Of a stretch of 49,995 bases of DNA, positions 1 to 8,110 are shown piece by piece. The position numbers and the translations under genes were made by a program. Location of the stretch: NCBI GenBank assembly GCA_023381565.1, contig JAMCRR010000078.1:1-49995 (forward strand). The letters run 5' to 3'. This DNA comes from Chloroflexota bacterium. Lineage in GTDB: Bacteria; Chloroflexota; Anaerolineae; Anaerolineales; Anaerolineaceae. The notes below the pieces were generated by a model. The model did no database searches and was not told the origin of the DNA. It saw only the letters and a program-made list of their open reading frames with translations. Each line of letters starts with the position of its first letter. Within the stretch, counting starts at the first letter, position 1.

Positions 1-72
1 TCACTTTATCGGCTGATGATGATCCCCGAGCGACCTGGTAATCCACCCACGGTAGGCAGAGTGACTTCATAG
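1..72 (+). CDS. possible 3' end of an upstream gene
   Basis: Frame 1 is open from the first base to a TAG at 70-72, giving 23 residues that end PTVGRVTS. A hairpin follows 10 bases later, which would fit the end of a gene. The stretch is too short to assign to a family, and other frames are not excluded. Confidence 0.2.
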   Translation, partial: SLYRLMMIPERPGNPPTVGRVTS

Positions 73-81
73 TTGACCCAT

Positions 82-106
82 AAATCCGTCCCTTTTGGGC
101 GGATTT
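82..106 (+). terminator. hairpin, possible terminator
   Basis: AAATCCG-T-CCC pairs with GGGCGGATTT across a TTTT loop, with one bulged T. No long T-run follows (TCTC), so termination is only plausible. A second small hairpin (CCCAC/GTGGG, 154-168) followed by AATAATTTT lies between this and the next gene. Confidence 0.4.
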
Positions 107-231
107 CTCTATTGAGCTATGCATTTGGCGGTCACAAGGGTTGCCGCTACATTCCCACCCATTGTGGGCGGAATAATTTTAACAGATGAGATTCCTCAGG
201 TCCTCCTCCTCATGCTGTTGTAAAATGGGGT

Positions 232-240
232 TGATAGAAT
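232..240 (+). promoter_or_regulatory. extended -10 promoter of the alcohol dehydrogenase gene
   Basis: TGATAGAAT matches the extended -10 form TGnTATAAT with one mismatch. No -35 box is evident. Transcription would begin near 247, only about 7 nt before the ATG at 254, so either the leader is very short or the GGGAGGA at 241-247 serves a longer transcript. Confidence 0.35.
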
Positions 241-253
241 GGGAGGAATACTT

Positions 254-1264
254 ATGGAAATTCCCGAAAAAATGCATGCCATGGTAATGGAGAAACCCGG
301 CTTCCATTTGGTTGATACGATTCTCCCTGTACCCCGTCCAAATCCAGACCAGGTCTTAGTCCAGATCAACGCCTGCGGAGTGTGCCGCACCGACCTGCAC
401 ATCTTCGATGGTGAACTGACCCATCCAAAGCTACAGCTGGTCCTTGGTCACGAGATCGCCGGAAAAGTGGTGCAGGTGGGCGAACACGTAGCTAACTTTC
501 GTGTTGGCGAGCGGGTGGGCGTTCCCTGGTTGGGCTATACCGACGGAACTTGCGCCTATTGCCGGCGCGGTCAGGAAAATCTATGCGACCACCCTGAATT
601 CACCGGTTATACCCTGAACGGAGGCTACGCCGAATATACCGTCGCAGACCACCGCTATTGTTTCCCCCTGCCGCCATCTTATACTGATACTGAGGTCGCC
701 CCGCTGCTTTGTGCCGGTCTGATCGGATACCGCACTTACAGGTTGGCGGGAGAGAACATCGAACGAGTAGGGATCTATGGGTTTGGCGCCGCGGCTCATA
801 TTATCGCCCAGGTTGCCGTCTACCAGGGCAAACAGGTCTACGCCTTTACACGCCCCGGAGATACGGCCACCCAAGAGTTTGCACGCCGACTGGGAGCCGT
901 TTGGGCGGGAGGCTCGGATGATATGCCTCCGGTTCTCCTCGATGCAGCGCTCGTCTTTGCCCCCGTCGGTCCTCTCATGGTCTCTGCATTACGGGCCACA
1001 GCCAAAGGGGGCATTGTTGTCAGCGGAGGGATCCACATGAGCGATATCCCCGCTTTCCCTTACGATCTTCTCTGGGAAGAACGCGCACTCAAATCCGTAG
1101 CCAACCTGACCCGCCAGGATGCAATTGAATTTCTGGAGATTGCTCCCAGGGTACCGGTGAAGACCGCCATCGAGACTTTTCCGTTGGATCAAGCCAACGA
1201 GGCGCTTACGCGCCTTAAGAACGGTAAGATCGAGGGCGCCGGCGTTTTGGTAATTTCATCATAA
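254..1264 (+). CDS. zinc-dependent alcohol dehydrogenase family protein
   Basis: A medium-chain dehydrogenase/reductase of 336 residues. It probably oxidises an alcohol or reduces an aldehyde with NAD(P); the substrate is not readable. The GroES-like N-terminal half carries the catalytic zinc ligands C44 (in CGVCRTD) and H66 (GHEIAG). The structural-zinc loop has C100, C103 and C111, but the usual first cysteine is replaced by D97. The Rossmann half begins at GIYGFGAAAH. The overall form resembles the zinc-binding ADH subfamily typified by TIGR02822. An upstream in-frame ATG at 239 exists, but GGGAGGA at 241-247 supports the ATG at 254. The gene stands alone and ends in a strong hairpin. Confidence 0.9.
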   Translation: MEIPEKMHAMVMEKPGFHLVDTILPVPRPNPDQVLVQINACGVCRTDLHIFDGELTHPKLQLVLGHEIAGKVVQVGEHVANFRVGERVGVPWLGYTDGTCAYCRRGQENLCDHPEFTGYTLNGGYAEYTVADHRYCFPLPPSYTDTEVAPLLCAGLIGYRTYRLAGENIERVGIYGFGAAAHIIAQVAVYQGKQVYAFTRPGDTATQEFARRLGAVWAGGSDDMPPVLLDAALVFAPVGPLMVSALRATAKGGIVVSGGIHMSDIPAFPYDLLWEERALKSVANLTRQDAIEFLEIAPRVPVKTAIETFPLDQANEALTRLKNGKIEGAGVLVISS

Positions 1265-1280
1265 TCAGCCAAAAATAATT

Positions 1281-1307
1281 GAGCCGGCGAATCTCGATCG
1301 CCGGCTC
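1281..1307. terminator. bidirectional rho-independent terminator
   Basis: A perfect 10-bp stem, GAGCCGGCGA / TCGCCGGCTC, with a 7-nt loop sits between two convergent genes. On the plus strand CAACTTTT follows. On the minus strand AATTATTTTT follows. It can therefore stop both the dehydrogenase and the HEAT-repeat transcripts. Confidence 0.8.
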
Positions 1308-1348
1308 CAACTTTTACCCCAACCCCCCACACAGAAGAGTCTCTACCT

Positions 1349-1849
1349 CTACTCAACTGATTTCTTCGCTTTCGAAGCAACGTCCTCATCCGAGGCGTTG
1401 CGGTCCAATGCCTCCATCACCTCAATCGCCACGCCGTTGACCACACCGATTTCGAAAAGGCTATCCAGGATTGTGCGAGCTTCCTTCCGAATGGATCCTA
1501 CATTCTCGGGATTGGCCAGCTGGGCGACCAAAGGTTTCACTGCCGGTCGTCTCAAATCAATCAGGCTTTGGGCAGTGGCTTGTCGCACAAAAGTATTTTT
1601 ATCGTATAGAGCCTCGATCAGTGCATCTACAGATGCCGGATCGTGTATCTCACCTAACAGACGTGCAGACTCGTACCGTATAACCGCATTCGTGGATTTC
1701 AACCCGTTTATCAAATTTGGTACTGCCTCATGCCCCTTGGCAATCAAAGACGTACGTACCATCCGTCGCTCTCCATCATTCGAATCGTCCAGGGCATTTA
1801 CCAGGACGGTCAATTCACCTTTCGGAATATCAAACCAATAGCTATCCAT
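1349..1849 (-). CDS. HEAT-repeat protein
   Basis: A 166-residue all-helical protein built from HEAT/PBS-lyase-type repeats. Examples are the units around VPNLINGLKSTNAVIRYESA, SVDALIEALYDKNTFVRQAT and VKPLVAQLANPE, each a pair of helices with the conserved V-R-x-x-A turn. Such proteins are scaffolds, or occasionally phycobilin lyases; the partner is unknown. There is no signal peptide or membrane segment. GGAGGAAAC lies just upstream of the ATG. It has its own terminator and no operon partner. A second, longer HEAT protein lies at 16252-17283, with no obvious link between the two. Confidence 0.85.
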   Translation of the reverse strand: MDSYWFDIPKGELTVLVNALDDSNDGERRMVRTSLIAKGHEAVPNLINGLKSTNAVIRYESARLLGEIHDPASVDALIEALYDKNTFVRQATAQSLIDLRRPAVKPLVAQLANPENVGSIRKEARTILDSLFEIGVVNGVAIEVMEALDRNASDEDVASKAKKSVE

Positions 1850-1862
1850 AATGTTTCCTCCC

Positions 1863-2441
1863 TAATCCAATTGTTTACCTTTTCATTTCAGATACAGAAT
1901 ACCCCAATCCTTTAGAATAGTCTTTATCCATTACTAAATAAAGCATTAACCTTACCTTAAGGTACTTCGCTTAAATGCCATCAAGATCTTCCCCCAAAGA
2001 TGAATTTCTTATTTGATACGATTGTCATCGTGAAACGCTGTTGCCGACACTTCCACTGCATTGCATCATGGCACCTGCGGTACTGAGCAATTGTTGGTGG
2101 AGCGCAGGTGAGCACTCTCCATGTCACTCTTTTTACGTGGTCCCAAATTGCTAATAGTTTTTTCCCCCACAGATTGGCTGTCTTAAAATATTGGGATCCA
2201 GGGGCCTACGTATGTTATACTAATTACATTCAGATTGGACCTATATCGGGACAGGGGCCTTTACATTTTTACGAACAGGGGTTTAGGCTGACTGGTCCCC
2301 CAACATTGAAGCCATATCTTGGTCCAATAATCGTTCTGAGACAGTTGTTAGTAATTCGTAATGGCGTTTGTATTCCGAATACCATTCTATTGGGTTAAGT
2401 TTATATTTTCTCGAGAGTCCTGGACACTCTTAGGAGGTGAG
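1863..2441. other. AT-rich intergenic region without a convincing gene
   Basis: About 580 bases between the divergent HEAT and CAP genes. It contains an 8-bp inverted repeat, CACCTGCG at 2072-2079 and CGCAGGTG at 2103-2110, with a 23-nt loop. It also has a TATACT box at 2216-2221 preceded by TTGGGA, at a long spacing of 19, which might drive the CAP gene. Three copies of CAGGGG (2199, 2252, 2276) have no regular spacing. A 96-codon open frame at 2108-2398 lacks a ribosome-binding site and any recognisable protein character. Confidence 0.5.
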
Positions 2442-3389
2442 ATGGGCAGGTTTTTACGGATAATATCCCTCTGCCTGTTCGTAAGTTTATTATCATTAGC
2501 ACTTGTATTTCCAGCCTCTGCATCTGGTGGTCCCCCCCCAGCTCAAACCCTATTTATTCCGGTAGTATATTCACAGATGGTATATCAACAGGCTGATCCA
2601 TCATGGTTGGCCTACGTCAACCGGTACCGGGGTATGGCAAACCTGTCTCCCGTAGCAGAAGATAAATCGCTAAGCAATGGCGACAGCTTGCATGCAAAAT
2701 ACATTGTAAAGAATGATATCTTGCAGCACGATGAAGACCCTAATAACGCCTGGTATACAGATCAAGGATTAAATGCCGCCCGAACAAGCAACCTCGTTGG
2801 TGATTTCACTACCAGCATGTCCGATGAATGGGCCATTGATGCCTGGATGCAAGGACCCTTTCATGCGGTTGGAATTCTCGACCCCAAATTGCTGAAGGTC
2901 GGGTTTGGCAGCTACCGTGAAGCGGATGGGGGCCTGGAAATGGGGGCAGCCATCAACGTGATCAGCGGGCTGGGAACCATTCCACCTGGGATCTCTTTTC
3001 CGATCGAGTGGCCCGCCAATAACAAAACAGTCAATCTCCTTCAGCTTTGGTTAGAAATTCCAAATCCCCTTACGAGCTGTCCAGGTTATACCACACCGGC
3101 GGGTCTGCCAATCATCCTGATGGTGGGACCCGGTGATGCCACACCGGTGGTCGAGGCGCATGAGTTCCTGCTCGGTTCAACCCAGCTTGAGAGTTGTGCT
3201 TTTTCTGAATATGACTACACGAACCCAGATAGTAATTCTCAAGCCTTGGGCAGATCGATCCTGAATGCCAGAGATACGGTCGTCCTCATCCCGCGCAAGC
3301 CACTTCAGATGGGCCAAAAGTACACCGTGATCCTCACCGTATCCGGAGTCACCTACCAATGGTCATTTAGTACCGGGCCGAAGAGCTAA
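2442..3389 (+). CDS. secreted CAP-domain (SCP/PR-1-like) protein
   Basis: A 315-residue exported protein. Residues 1-30 form a signal peptide (hydrophobic LCLFVSLLSLALVF, then ASAS). A CAP domain follows at about 50-195: WLAYVNRYRGMANLSPV, then HAKYIVKND...LQH, then MSDEWAIDAWMQGPFHAVGI and a GFGSY strand. The C-terminal ~100 residues look like an Ig-type beta-sandwich ending in YQWSFSTG. Bacterial CAP proteins are extracytoplasmic and mostly of unknown biochemical role. The start at 2442 is chosen because TAGGAGGTGA sits 1-10 nt upstream and a clean signal peptide follows. The longer frame to 2361 would bury the signal sequence. Confidence 0.8.
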   Translation: MGRFLRIISLCLFVSLLSLALVFPASASGGPPPAQTLFIPVVYSQMVYQQADPSWLAYVNRYRGMANLSPVAEDKSLSNGDSLHAKYIVKNDILQHDEDPNNAWYTDQGLNAARTSNLVGDFTTSMSDEWAIDAWMQGPFHAVGILDPKLLKVGFGSYREADGGLEMGAAINVISGLGTIPPGISFPIEWPANNKTVNLLQLWLEIPNPLTSCPGYTTPAGLPIILMVGPGDATPVVEAHEFLLGSTQLESCAFSEYDYTNPDSNSQALGRSILNARDTVVLIPRKPLQMGQKYTVILTVSGVTYQWSFSTGPKS

Positions 3390-3412
3390 AATCGTGTCTT
3401 CGTGTTCTCAGT

Positions 3413-5239
3413 TTACGGTTTGAAAATCACGCCTTTTTTATACAGCAGCTGTTTGATCCGCACCACAGATTGATCGATCTGGTCCATTCCAGGGACTTTC
3501 AAATCGAAAGCCAGGTCGGTCGTGACGCTGTCGCCTACCCAAACAACCTGGATCGAGTTCCCGTCGATGACTGTCTTGATTAATTCGAGATCGCTTTGGG
3601 TCAGTTTAATCGCTGTAACGATCAAGATCAAGCCTGCATCTAATAGAATATGGATGACCTCCGCCATGCGACGGATGTGTTCCTGGTGGAAAACTTCGGG
3701 ATCCTTATCTTTAATATCGGCATCGACGCCGTGGATCACACTGCCAATACCCAGGAAGTAGACGAATTTCCCGCTGTTGAAAAGGTTGGTTTCGAGCTGG
3801 TTGGCAATGCGTTTTCGACCAACCTCCCTCTCCCCGGTGATTAACACCAGGGAAGCCCGCTGGTTATAATGGTCGGCGCGTTCTTCAGAAGTCAGCAGGC
3901 TTTTTATCCACTTTGAATTTCGCTCTAAAGTCAAATCGCGCGCCCACTTCTCAGAATCAACCAGGTCTTCCAGTACAATGCCTCCACCGCATATTTCGTG
4001 GTTATTAACAATCACAAACCGGCTGGTGTCCTTTAACTCAGCCGCCAGATCAAACGCAATGGCTTTGCTCAGCTTCAAAGTGCATTCCGCAACTTGATGG
4101 CGTTTGATCGCGTTGATTTCACCGCTTTGCTCATCATTGATCGCCAGGTCGGCCTGGCTGGCATCGATAATCTGGCGGATTTTTTCGATCTTCACTTTAC
4201 TCTGCGCAGCCGCCAGCTTCAAAATGTACTCACCGCCGACGCGCATGGGTTCCTTCCCCAGCCAGAACAGACTGACGCGCAGGCGAGTCGTCACTTTGGG
4301 CGGTTGTTGCTCTGCGCGGGTGGCGATCTCGCCTCGTGGGATGTAAAGTTGTTCTCCCACACAGAGACCGGCGGGTTGGCCATATTCAATGAGGGTCTGG
4401 GACGGGCGGTTAAACGCCTCGATGGAGGTCAGTGTGCTTCGTTTTCCAGAGGGATAAAATACGAGCTCGTCACCTACCCTAATACTTCCGCTGCTGACGC
4501 TCCCGGCGATAATCCGCCGGTTATCTCCCAACCAGGAAAATTTATACACATCCTGAACGGGCATTCGAAAGGGTTTATCCAAAAGCGGCGGATCACTTTC
4601 AAATTCATCCAGGCCGGAAAGAACGGTTGCCCCTCGATACCAGGGCATGTTCGTGCTCAGGTGCGAGATGTTATCGCCATTACTCCCGCTCACCGGGATG
4701 AAATACTTCGGCTGCAATCCAATTGCGGAGAGAAAAGCGCTGTATTCGCTCACGATCTTGTCGTAGACCTCCTGGTTAAATCCCACCAGGTCCATTTTGC
4801 TGACCAGGACGATCACTTTTTTGATTCCCAGCATCCAGAGCAGATAGCCGTGCAGACGCGAGTTCTCCCGCACCCCTTCCTGCCCGTCGATCACCAATAA
4901 AGCAGCTTCCGCTCGCGAAGCGCCCGTCACCATGTTTTTTAAGAATTCGACGTGCCCGGGCGCATCGTTGATGAGATAATACCGTCGGGAAGACTTAAAG
5001 AACACTCGCGCCACTTCAATCGTAATCCCCTGGGCTTGCTCGTCCTTCAAAGCATCGATCAGATAAGCATATTCGAATGGCCTGCCGTTTCGCTCGCAAG
5101 CCTTCATCACCTGTTCGAGTTTACCCTGCGGTAGGATGCCTGTATCTGCCAATAACCGGCCGATCACAGTGCTTTTCCCGTGGTCGACGTGCCCCACCAC
5201 CACGATCGACATCATTTGGGCGGCTTCTAAATTTTCCAT
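3413..5239 (-). CDS. cysN: sulfate adenylyltransferase large subunit with degenerate APS-kinase-like domain
   Basis: A 608-residue protein. Residues ~8-445 are the EF-Tu-like GTPase of ATP sulfurylase, with P-loop [10 protein letters not shown]3 DAPGH and G4 SKMD followed by beta-barrel domains. With CysD it makes APS from sulfate and ATP, driven by GTP hydrolysis. From about residue 460 it resembles APS kinase, as in NodQ/CysNC fusions. There the P-loop reads G469-EREV-G474-R-K-R: the invariant lysine is R475 and the Ser/Thr is K476, and the loop glycine is lost. The kinase part is therefore probably inactive, and a complete CysC is encoded two genes upstream. The ATG overlaps the cysD stop by one base (TAATG). 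Confidence 0.9.
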   Translation of the reverse strand: MENLEAAQMMSIVVVGHVDHGKSTVIGRLLADTGILPQGKLEQVMKACERNGRPFEYAYLIDALKDEQAQGITIEVARVFFKSSRRYYLINDAPGHVEFLKNMVTGASRAEAALLVIDGQEGVRENSRLHGYLLWMLGIKKVIVLVSKMDLVGFNQEVYDKIVSEYSAFLSAIGLQPKYFIPVSGSNGDNISHLSTNMPWYRGATVLSGLDEFESDPPLLDKPFRMPVQDVYKFSWLGDNRRIIAGSVSSGSIRVGDELVFYPSGKRSTLTSIEAFNRPSQTLIEYGQPAGLCVGEQLYIPRGEIATRAEQQPPKVTTRLRVSLFWLGKEPMRVGGEYILKLAAAQSKVKIEKIRQIIDASQADLAINDEQSGEINAIKRHQVAECTLKLSKAIAFDLAAELKDTSRFVIVNNHEICGGGIVLEDLVDSEKWARDLTLERNSKWIKSLLTSEERADHYNQRASLVLITGEREVGRKRIANQLETNLFNSGKFVYFLGIGSVIHGVDADIKDKDPEVFHQEHIRRMAEVIHILLDAGLILIVTAIKLTQSDLELIKTVIDGNSIQVVWVGDSVTTDLAFDLKVPGMDQIDQSVVRIKQLLYKKGVIFKP

Positions 5240-6123
5240 TACATGTATCCATCCTTGCGTAAGGTTTCGAGGCTGCCGCCGTCATCTTTATCTTGAGCCC
5301 GCCCAGATCGTTCGGCAACGTTGGCGAATTTGCCCGTTTTTAACTCGGCAACGATTTCTTCAACATTCTGTGATTGAGAATCTACGGGAAACGTGCAGGG
5401 ATAACACCCCAGGGAACGGTAGCGCTTTCCGTTTCCGTGGTTGTAATACAGGGAAACCGTGGGGATTTCTTCCCGCCGGATATACTCCCAGATGTTTAAT
5501 TCAGTCCAATCAAGCAGGGGGTGGATGCGCACGTGGGTTCCAGGCGCAAATTCGGTGTTATATTGGTGCCAGAACTCGGGAGGCTGCTCGCTGATATTCC
5601 ACTCGCTCTGCCGGTCGCGCGGTGAAAAATAGCGTTCCTTGGACCGGGAGCCTTCCTCATCCGCCCGCACCCCCAGGATAATCCCGGTGAAAGGCTCACT
5701 GCTCGGGTCAACCTCATAACGTGCTGTGCTGTGGTTGAAGCGCATTCTGACGCCTTCGCCGCTCAGCGTATCTTTTAGCGCCTGCGTTTTAAGGAGTTTG
5801 CAGCAGGTGATGCGATCGACGTTGCCATCCGGGAAGGTTTGTTTAGCATCCAGCGCTCCCTGGTTTGTCCCGACGATCATATCCAGCCGCCACTCACGGG
5901 TTAAGTGATCCCGGTACTCAATCATCTCCGGAATTTTGTAATGCGTATCGATGTGAATTAATGGGAAGGGTACGTTTCCAAAGAAGGCTTTCCTGACCAG
6001 CCAGAGAAGAACTGTGCTGTCCTTACCAATCGACCAGAGCATGCCCAGGTTTTTAAAATTGGCGTAAGCCTCGCGCAAGATGTAGATACTGGTTGCTTCC
6101 AATACGTCTAGATGGTCTTTCAT
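5239..6123 (-). CDS. cysD: sulfate adenylyltransferase small subunit
   Basis: A 294-residue PP-loop ATP pyrophosphatase of the PAPS-reductase superfamily, the subunit that adenylylates sulfate. The nucleotide-binding loop is SIGKDS at 31-36. [20 protein letters not shown] is the conserved Arg-rich substrate region, and the C-terminus [23 protein letters not shown] is typical of CysD. The length is close to the family norm of about 300. It overlaps the cysC stop by 4 nt (ATGA) and is followed by cysN with a 1-nt overlap, so the three are translationally coupled as cysC-cysD-cysN. Confidence 0.95.
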   Translation of the reverse strand: MKDHLDVLEATSIYILREAYANFKNLGMLWSIGKDSTVLLWLVRKAFFGNVPFPLIHIDTHYKIPEMIEYRDHLTREWRLDMIVGTNQGALDAKQTFPDGNVDRITCCKLLKTQALKDTLSGEGVRMRFNHSTARYEVDPSSEPFTGIILGVRADEEGSRSKERYFSPRDRQSEWNISEQPPEFWHQYNTEFAPGTHVRIHPLLDWTELNIWEYIRREEIPTVSLYYNHGNGKRYRSLGCYPCTFPVDSQSQNVEEIVAELKTGKFANVAERSGRAQDKDDGGSLETLRKDGYM

Positions 6124-6698
6124 TTTGTAATTATTTGCCTTTTGAGCAGGTATGCGATAACTTCATCCGAGCAATTCTCAACCCTTTGGGTTGCAGTCTC
6201 CAGGCGAATTTCCGGCCTATCTGGGGTTTCGTACGCCGATCCCAGCCCGGTAAAATCTTTGATCAACCCCGATCTTGCTTTGCGATATAAACCCTTGGGG
6301 TCACGACTTTCACAGACCTCAAACGGGCAGCTTACAAATATTTCTACGAAACGGCGGTCGGGAAGTAGAGAACGAGCATAATCGCGCTCTGCTCGGAATG
6401 GGCTGATGAACGTAGTCAGCAAAATTAACCCGGCTTCGTAAAATAAACGGGTGACTTCTGCAATGCGACGGATGTTCTCTTTGCGCCCGGCATCCGAAAA
6501 ATCAAGATCGCTATTCAATCCCTTCCGGATGATGTCGCCATCCAGCAAGAAGGTATGAGCATGGAATTCCTGATAAAGCCGGTATTCTACGGCATTCGCA
6601 ATGGTAGACTTACCACTGCCGGATAAGCCCGTAAACCAGAGCACTGCCGGTTCGTGATGGTTGAGCCGCGTGCGATCAACCAGAGTGATGGATTCCAA
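6120..6698 (-). CDS. cysC: adenylylsulfate (APS) kinase
   Basis: A 192-residue kinase that phosphorylates APS on the 3' hydroxyl to give PAPS, the sulfuryl donor. An intact Walker [10 protein letters not shown], lies at 24-32. It is followed by [12 protein letters not shown] and [10 protein letters not shown], the APS-binding signature, and by a C-terminal ETP...RLET segment. It starts at TTG (6696-6698), supported by GGGAGGG six bases upstream; no ATG fits. It is first in the minus-strand cysCDN operon and divergent from the sulfotransferase. No APS or PAPS reductase or sulfite reductase is nearby, so PAPS made here may serve sulfation rather than cysteine synthesis. Confidence 0.95.
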   Translation of the reverse strand: MESITLVDRTRLNHHEPAVLWFTGLSGSGKSTIANAVEYRLYQEFHAHTFLLDGDIIRKGLNSDLDFSDAGRKENIRRIAEVTRLFYEAGLILLTTFISPFRAERDYARSLLPDRRFVEIFVSCPFEVCESRDPKGLYRKARSGLIKDFTGLGSAYETPDRPEIRLETATQRVENCSDEVIAYLLKRQIITK

Positions 6699-6763
6699 AT
6701 AATACCCTCCCAGGGATGATGATATACGGATCGGGCAACGCCCTCAGGACGAACTTGTCCTAT

Positions 6764-6769
6764 ATTATA
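6764..6769 (-). promoter_or_regulatory. -10 box of the cysCDN operon
   Basis: A perfect TATAAT on the minus strand, about 65 nt before the TTG start, with no good -35. GGAC-N6-GTCC (6747-6760), a partial palindrome, falls at the predicted transcription start and could be an operator. Confidence 0.5.
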
Positions 6770-6785
6770 AACGGTTCGCTGTTCG

Positions 6786-6814
6786 TTTACGACTCGCATC
6801 GCTTTGGGTATAAT
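6786..6814 (+). promoter_or_regulatory. promoter of the sulfotransferase gene
   Basis: TTTACG (6786-6791), a 17-nt spacer and TATAAT (6809-6814). It is back to back with the cysCDN -10 box 40 bp away, so the donor-making operon and the sulfotransferase could be co-regulated. The predicted leader is about 47 nt. Confidence 0.6.
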
Positions 6815-6867
6815 GCACACAGACCACATCATTAGATTGTTCAGCAACCCTACGATATAGGTTGAAT

Positions 6868-7842
6868 ATGGATAAGAATTTATCTGATTACCCGGTATTC
6901 ATCGGGGGGCACCCGAAATCAGGCACGAGTCTGGTCCGCTCTCTGCTCGATGCCCACCCTCAACTGGTGGTTTATCCCGAAGAGAGCATGTTCTTCCGGC
7001 GGTTTCTGCCTGAAACGCAGGGGTGCTCACTGGAGGAAAAGCTGGCCCTCGCTGACCGGCTCTTGACTCATATTTTTGAGTGGAGCCAGTCTAATCCACC
7101 TCCCCACCAGGCCGGTATGCTCGACCGAGATTATTCGGACGTCCCTGTCGATGGCGTTCGCCAGGAGATGCGCCGGCTGGTTTCTCAACAATACCGGCAC
7201 GACGGCGACCTGTTGAGCGCGGCGGTTTTGGCATTCGGTAGGGTTACCGGGAAGATCAATGAAAACACTCTCCGCTGGGTGGAAAAGAACCCATTCAATG
7301 AATATTATTGCGAGCAGATTTTCAAGTGGTGGCCCAACGCGCTTTTCATTCACGTTGTTCGAGACCCGCGTGATAACTTTGTCTCATACCAGCGCAAACA
7401 CACGGATTGGTCTGCTGTAACTTTTTCGGAGAGCTGGTCCCGTTCGACGTATGCCGGTCTTTCGAATCAAGAAAAATACGGGACTGAGCATTACTGGATT
7501 CTTCGCTACGAAGAATTAACGGAATCGCCCGAGAAAACACTCTCCACCCTATGCCGGTTCATCGGAATTGAAAACCACTCCATTCTGCGCATACCTACCC
7601 GGAATGGCAATGCATGGCAAGGCAACTCGATGTTTGCCGATAAATTTCAGGACATTAGCACTTCTGCAAGAGAACGCTGGCGGAATAAGATGAGCATCGA
7701 TGACCTGGTGATCGTAGAAGGGCTTGCAGGGCCCATCATGCGCCAGATAAGGTACGAAGTCACCTCAACCAGGTTTTATCACGCTCATCCAAAAGCGATG
7801 ATGGCCTTGTTGCGGGCAAATCTCTCGCGAAAACGGTCGTAA
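6868..7842 (+). CDS. PAPS-dependent sulfotransferase family protein
   Basis: A 324-residue enzyme predicted to move a sulfuryl group from PAPS to an acceptor. The 5'-phosphosulfate loop is GHPKSGTSLVRSLLDAHP at 14-31. The 3'-phosphate site is the later VVRDPRDNFVSYQRKH, with the conserved Arg and Ser. RERWRNKMS near the C-terminus resembles the third PAPS contact. There is no signal peptide or membrane span, so the enzyme is cytosolic, and the acceptor (glycolipid, glycan or small molecule) is not readable. A TTG six bases upstream is also in frame, but the ATG at 6868 is preferred. The pairing with cysCDN suggests a dedicated sulfation pathway. Confidence 0.85.
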   Translation: MDKNLSDYPVFIGGHPKSGTSLVRSLLDAHPQLVVYPEESMFFRRFLPETQGCSLEEKLALADRLLTHIFEWSQSNPPPHQAGMLDRDYSDVPVDGVRQEMRRLVSQQYRHDGDLLSAAVLAFGRVTGKINENTLRWVEKNPFNEYYCEQIFKWWPNALFIHVVRDPRDNFVSYQRKHTDWSAVTFSESWSRSTYAGLSNQEKYGTEHYWILRYEELTESPEKTLSTLCRFIGIENHSILRIPTRNGNAWQGNSMFADKFQDISTSARERWRNKMSIDDLVIVEGLAGPIMRQIRYEVTSTRFYHAHPKAMMALLRANLSRKRS

Positions 7843-7876
7843 GAAGAAAACTTGAGATGTAAATATTGAGGTAAGA

Positions 7877-7960
7877 ATGGGAATCAATGAACCCATTGCT
7901 TATCTTTGGGGAATGAAAACGCTGATCGAAGATTCGGAAGGGAATCAAACCCAGCTGTAG
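7877..7960 (+). CDS. possible 27-residue small protein
   Basis: An ATG preceded by GAGGTAAGA opens a 27-codon frame whose product begins MGINEPIAYLWGMKTL and ends at TAG. The composition is protein-like, but there is no homology I recognise. It lies alone in the 268-bp gap between the sulfotransferase and the BTAD regulator. It could be a remnant or chance. Confidence 0.25.
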   Translation: MGINEPIAYLWGMKTLIEDSEGNQTQL

Positions 7961-8090
7961 AATTTCCAGATTTGCACTTGCTTTTTTGTTCTAATTGGTT
8001 GTCCGAACGCATCCAACTGCCTGAAGGGGCTGTAAATCCAGTTCGAGACGATGTAAAATATTATTAAGCACATTTCAACTTGGTACTGGT

Positions 8091-8096
8091 TATGAT
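8091..8096 (+). promoter_or_regulatory. possible -10 box of the BTAD regulator gene
   Basis: TATGAT with G at the extended -10 position (GGTTATGAT), 14 nt before the GTG start. No -35 is seen. It would give a leader of about 8 nt, consistent with the missing Shine-Dalgarno. Confidence 0.35.
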
Positions 8097-8110
8097 AGGG
8101 ATCGAATCCA

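Noticed and set aside
2199..2281. Three CAGGGG copies as a possible repeat array
   Set aside because: The spacing is irregular (53 and 24 nt) and only six bases match.
2108..2398. 96-codon open frame upstream of the CAP gene
   Set aside because: No ribosome-binding site, no recognisable protein character, and it lies in an AT-rich spacer. Probably chance.
4094..4900. 268-codon open frame antisense to cysN
   Set aside because: cysN is certain on the other strand, and the antisense product shows no family motif. It is a shadow of the GC-rich codon pattern.
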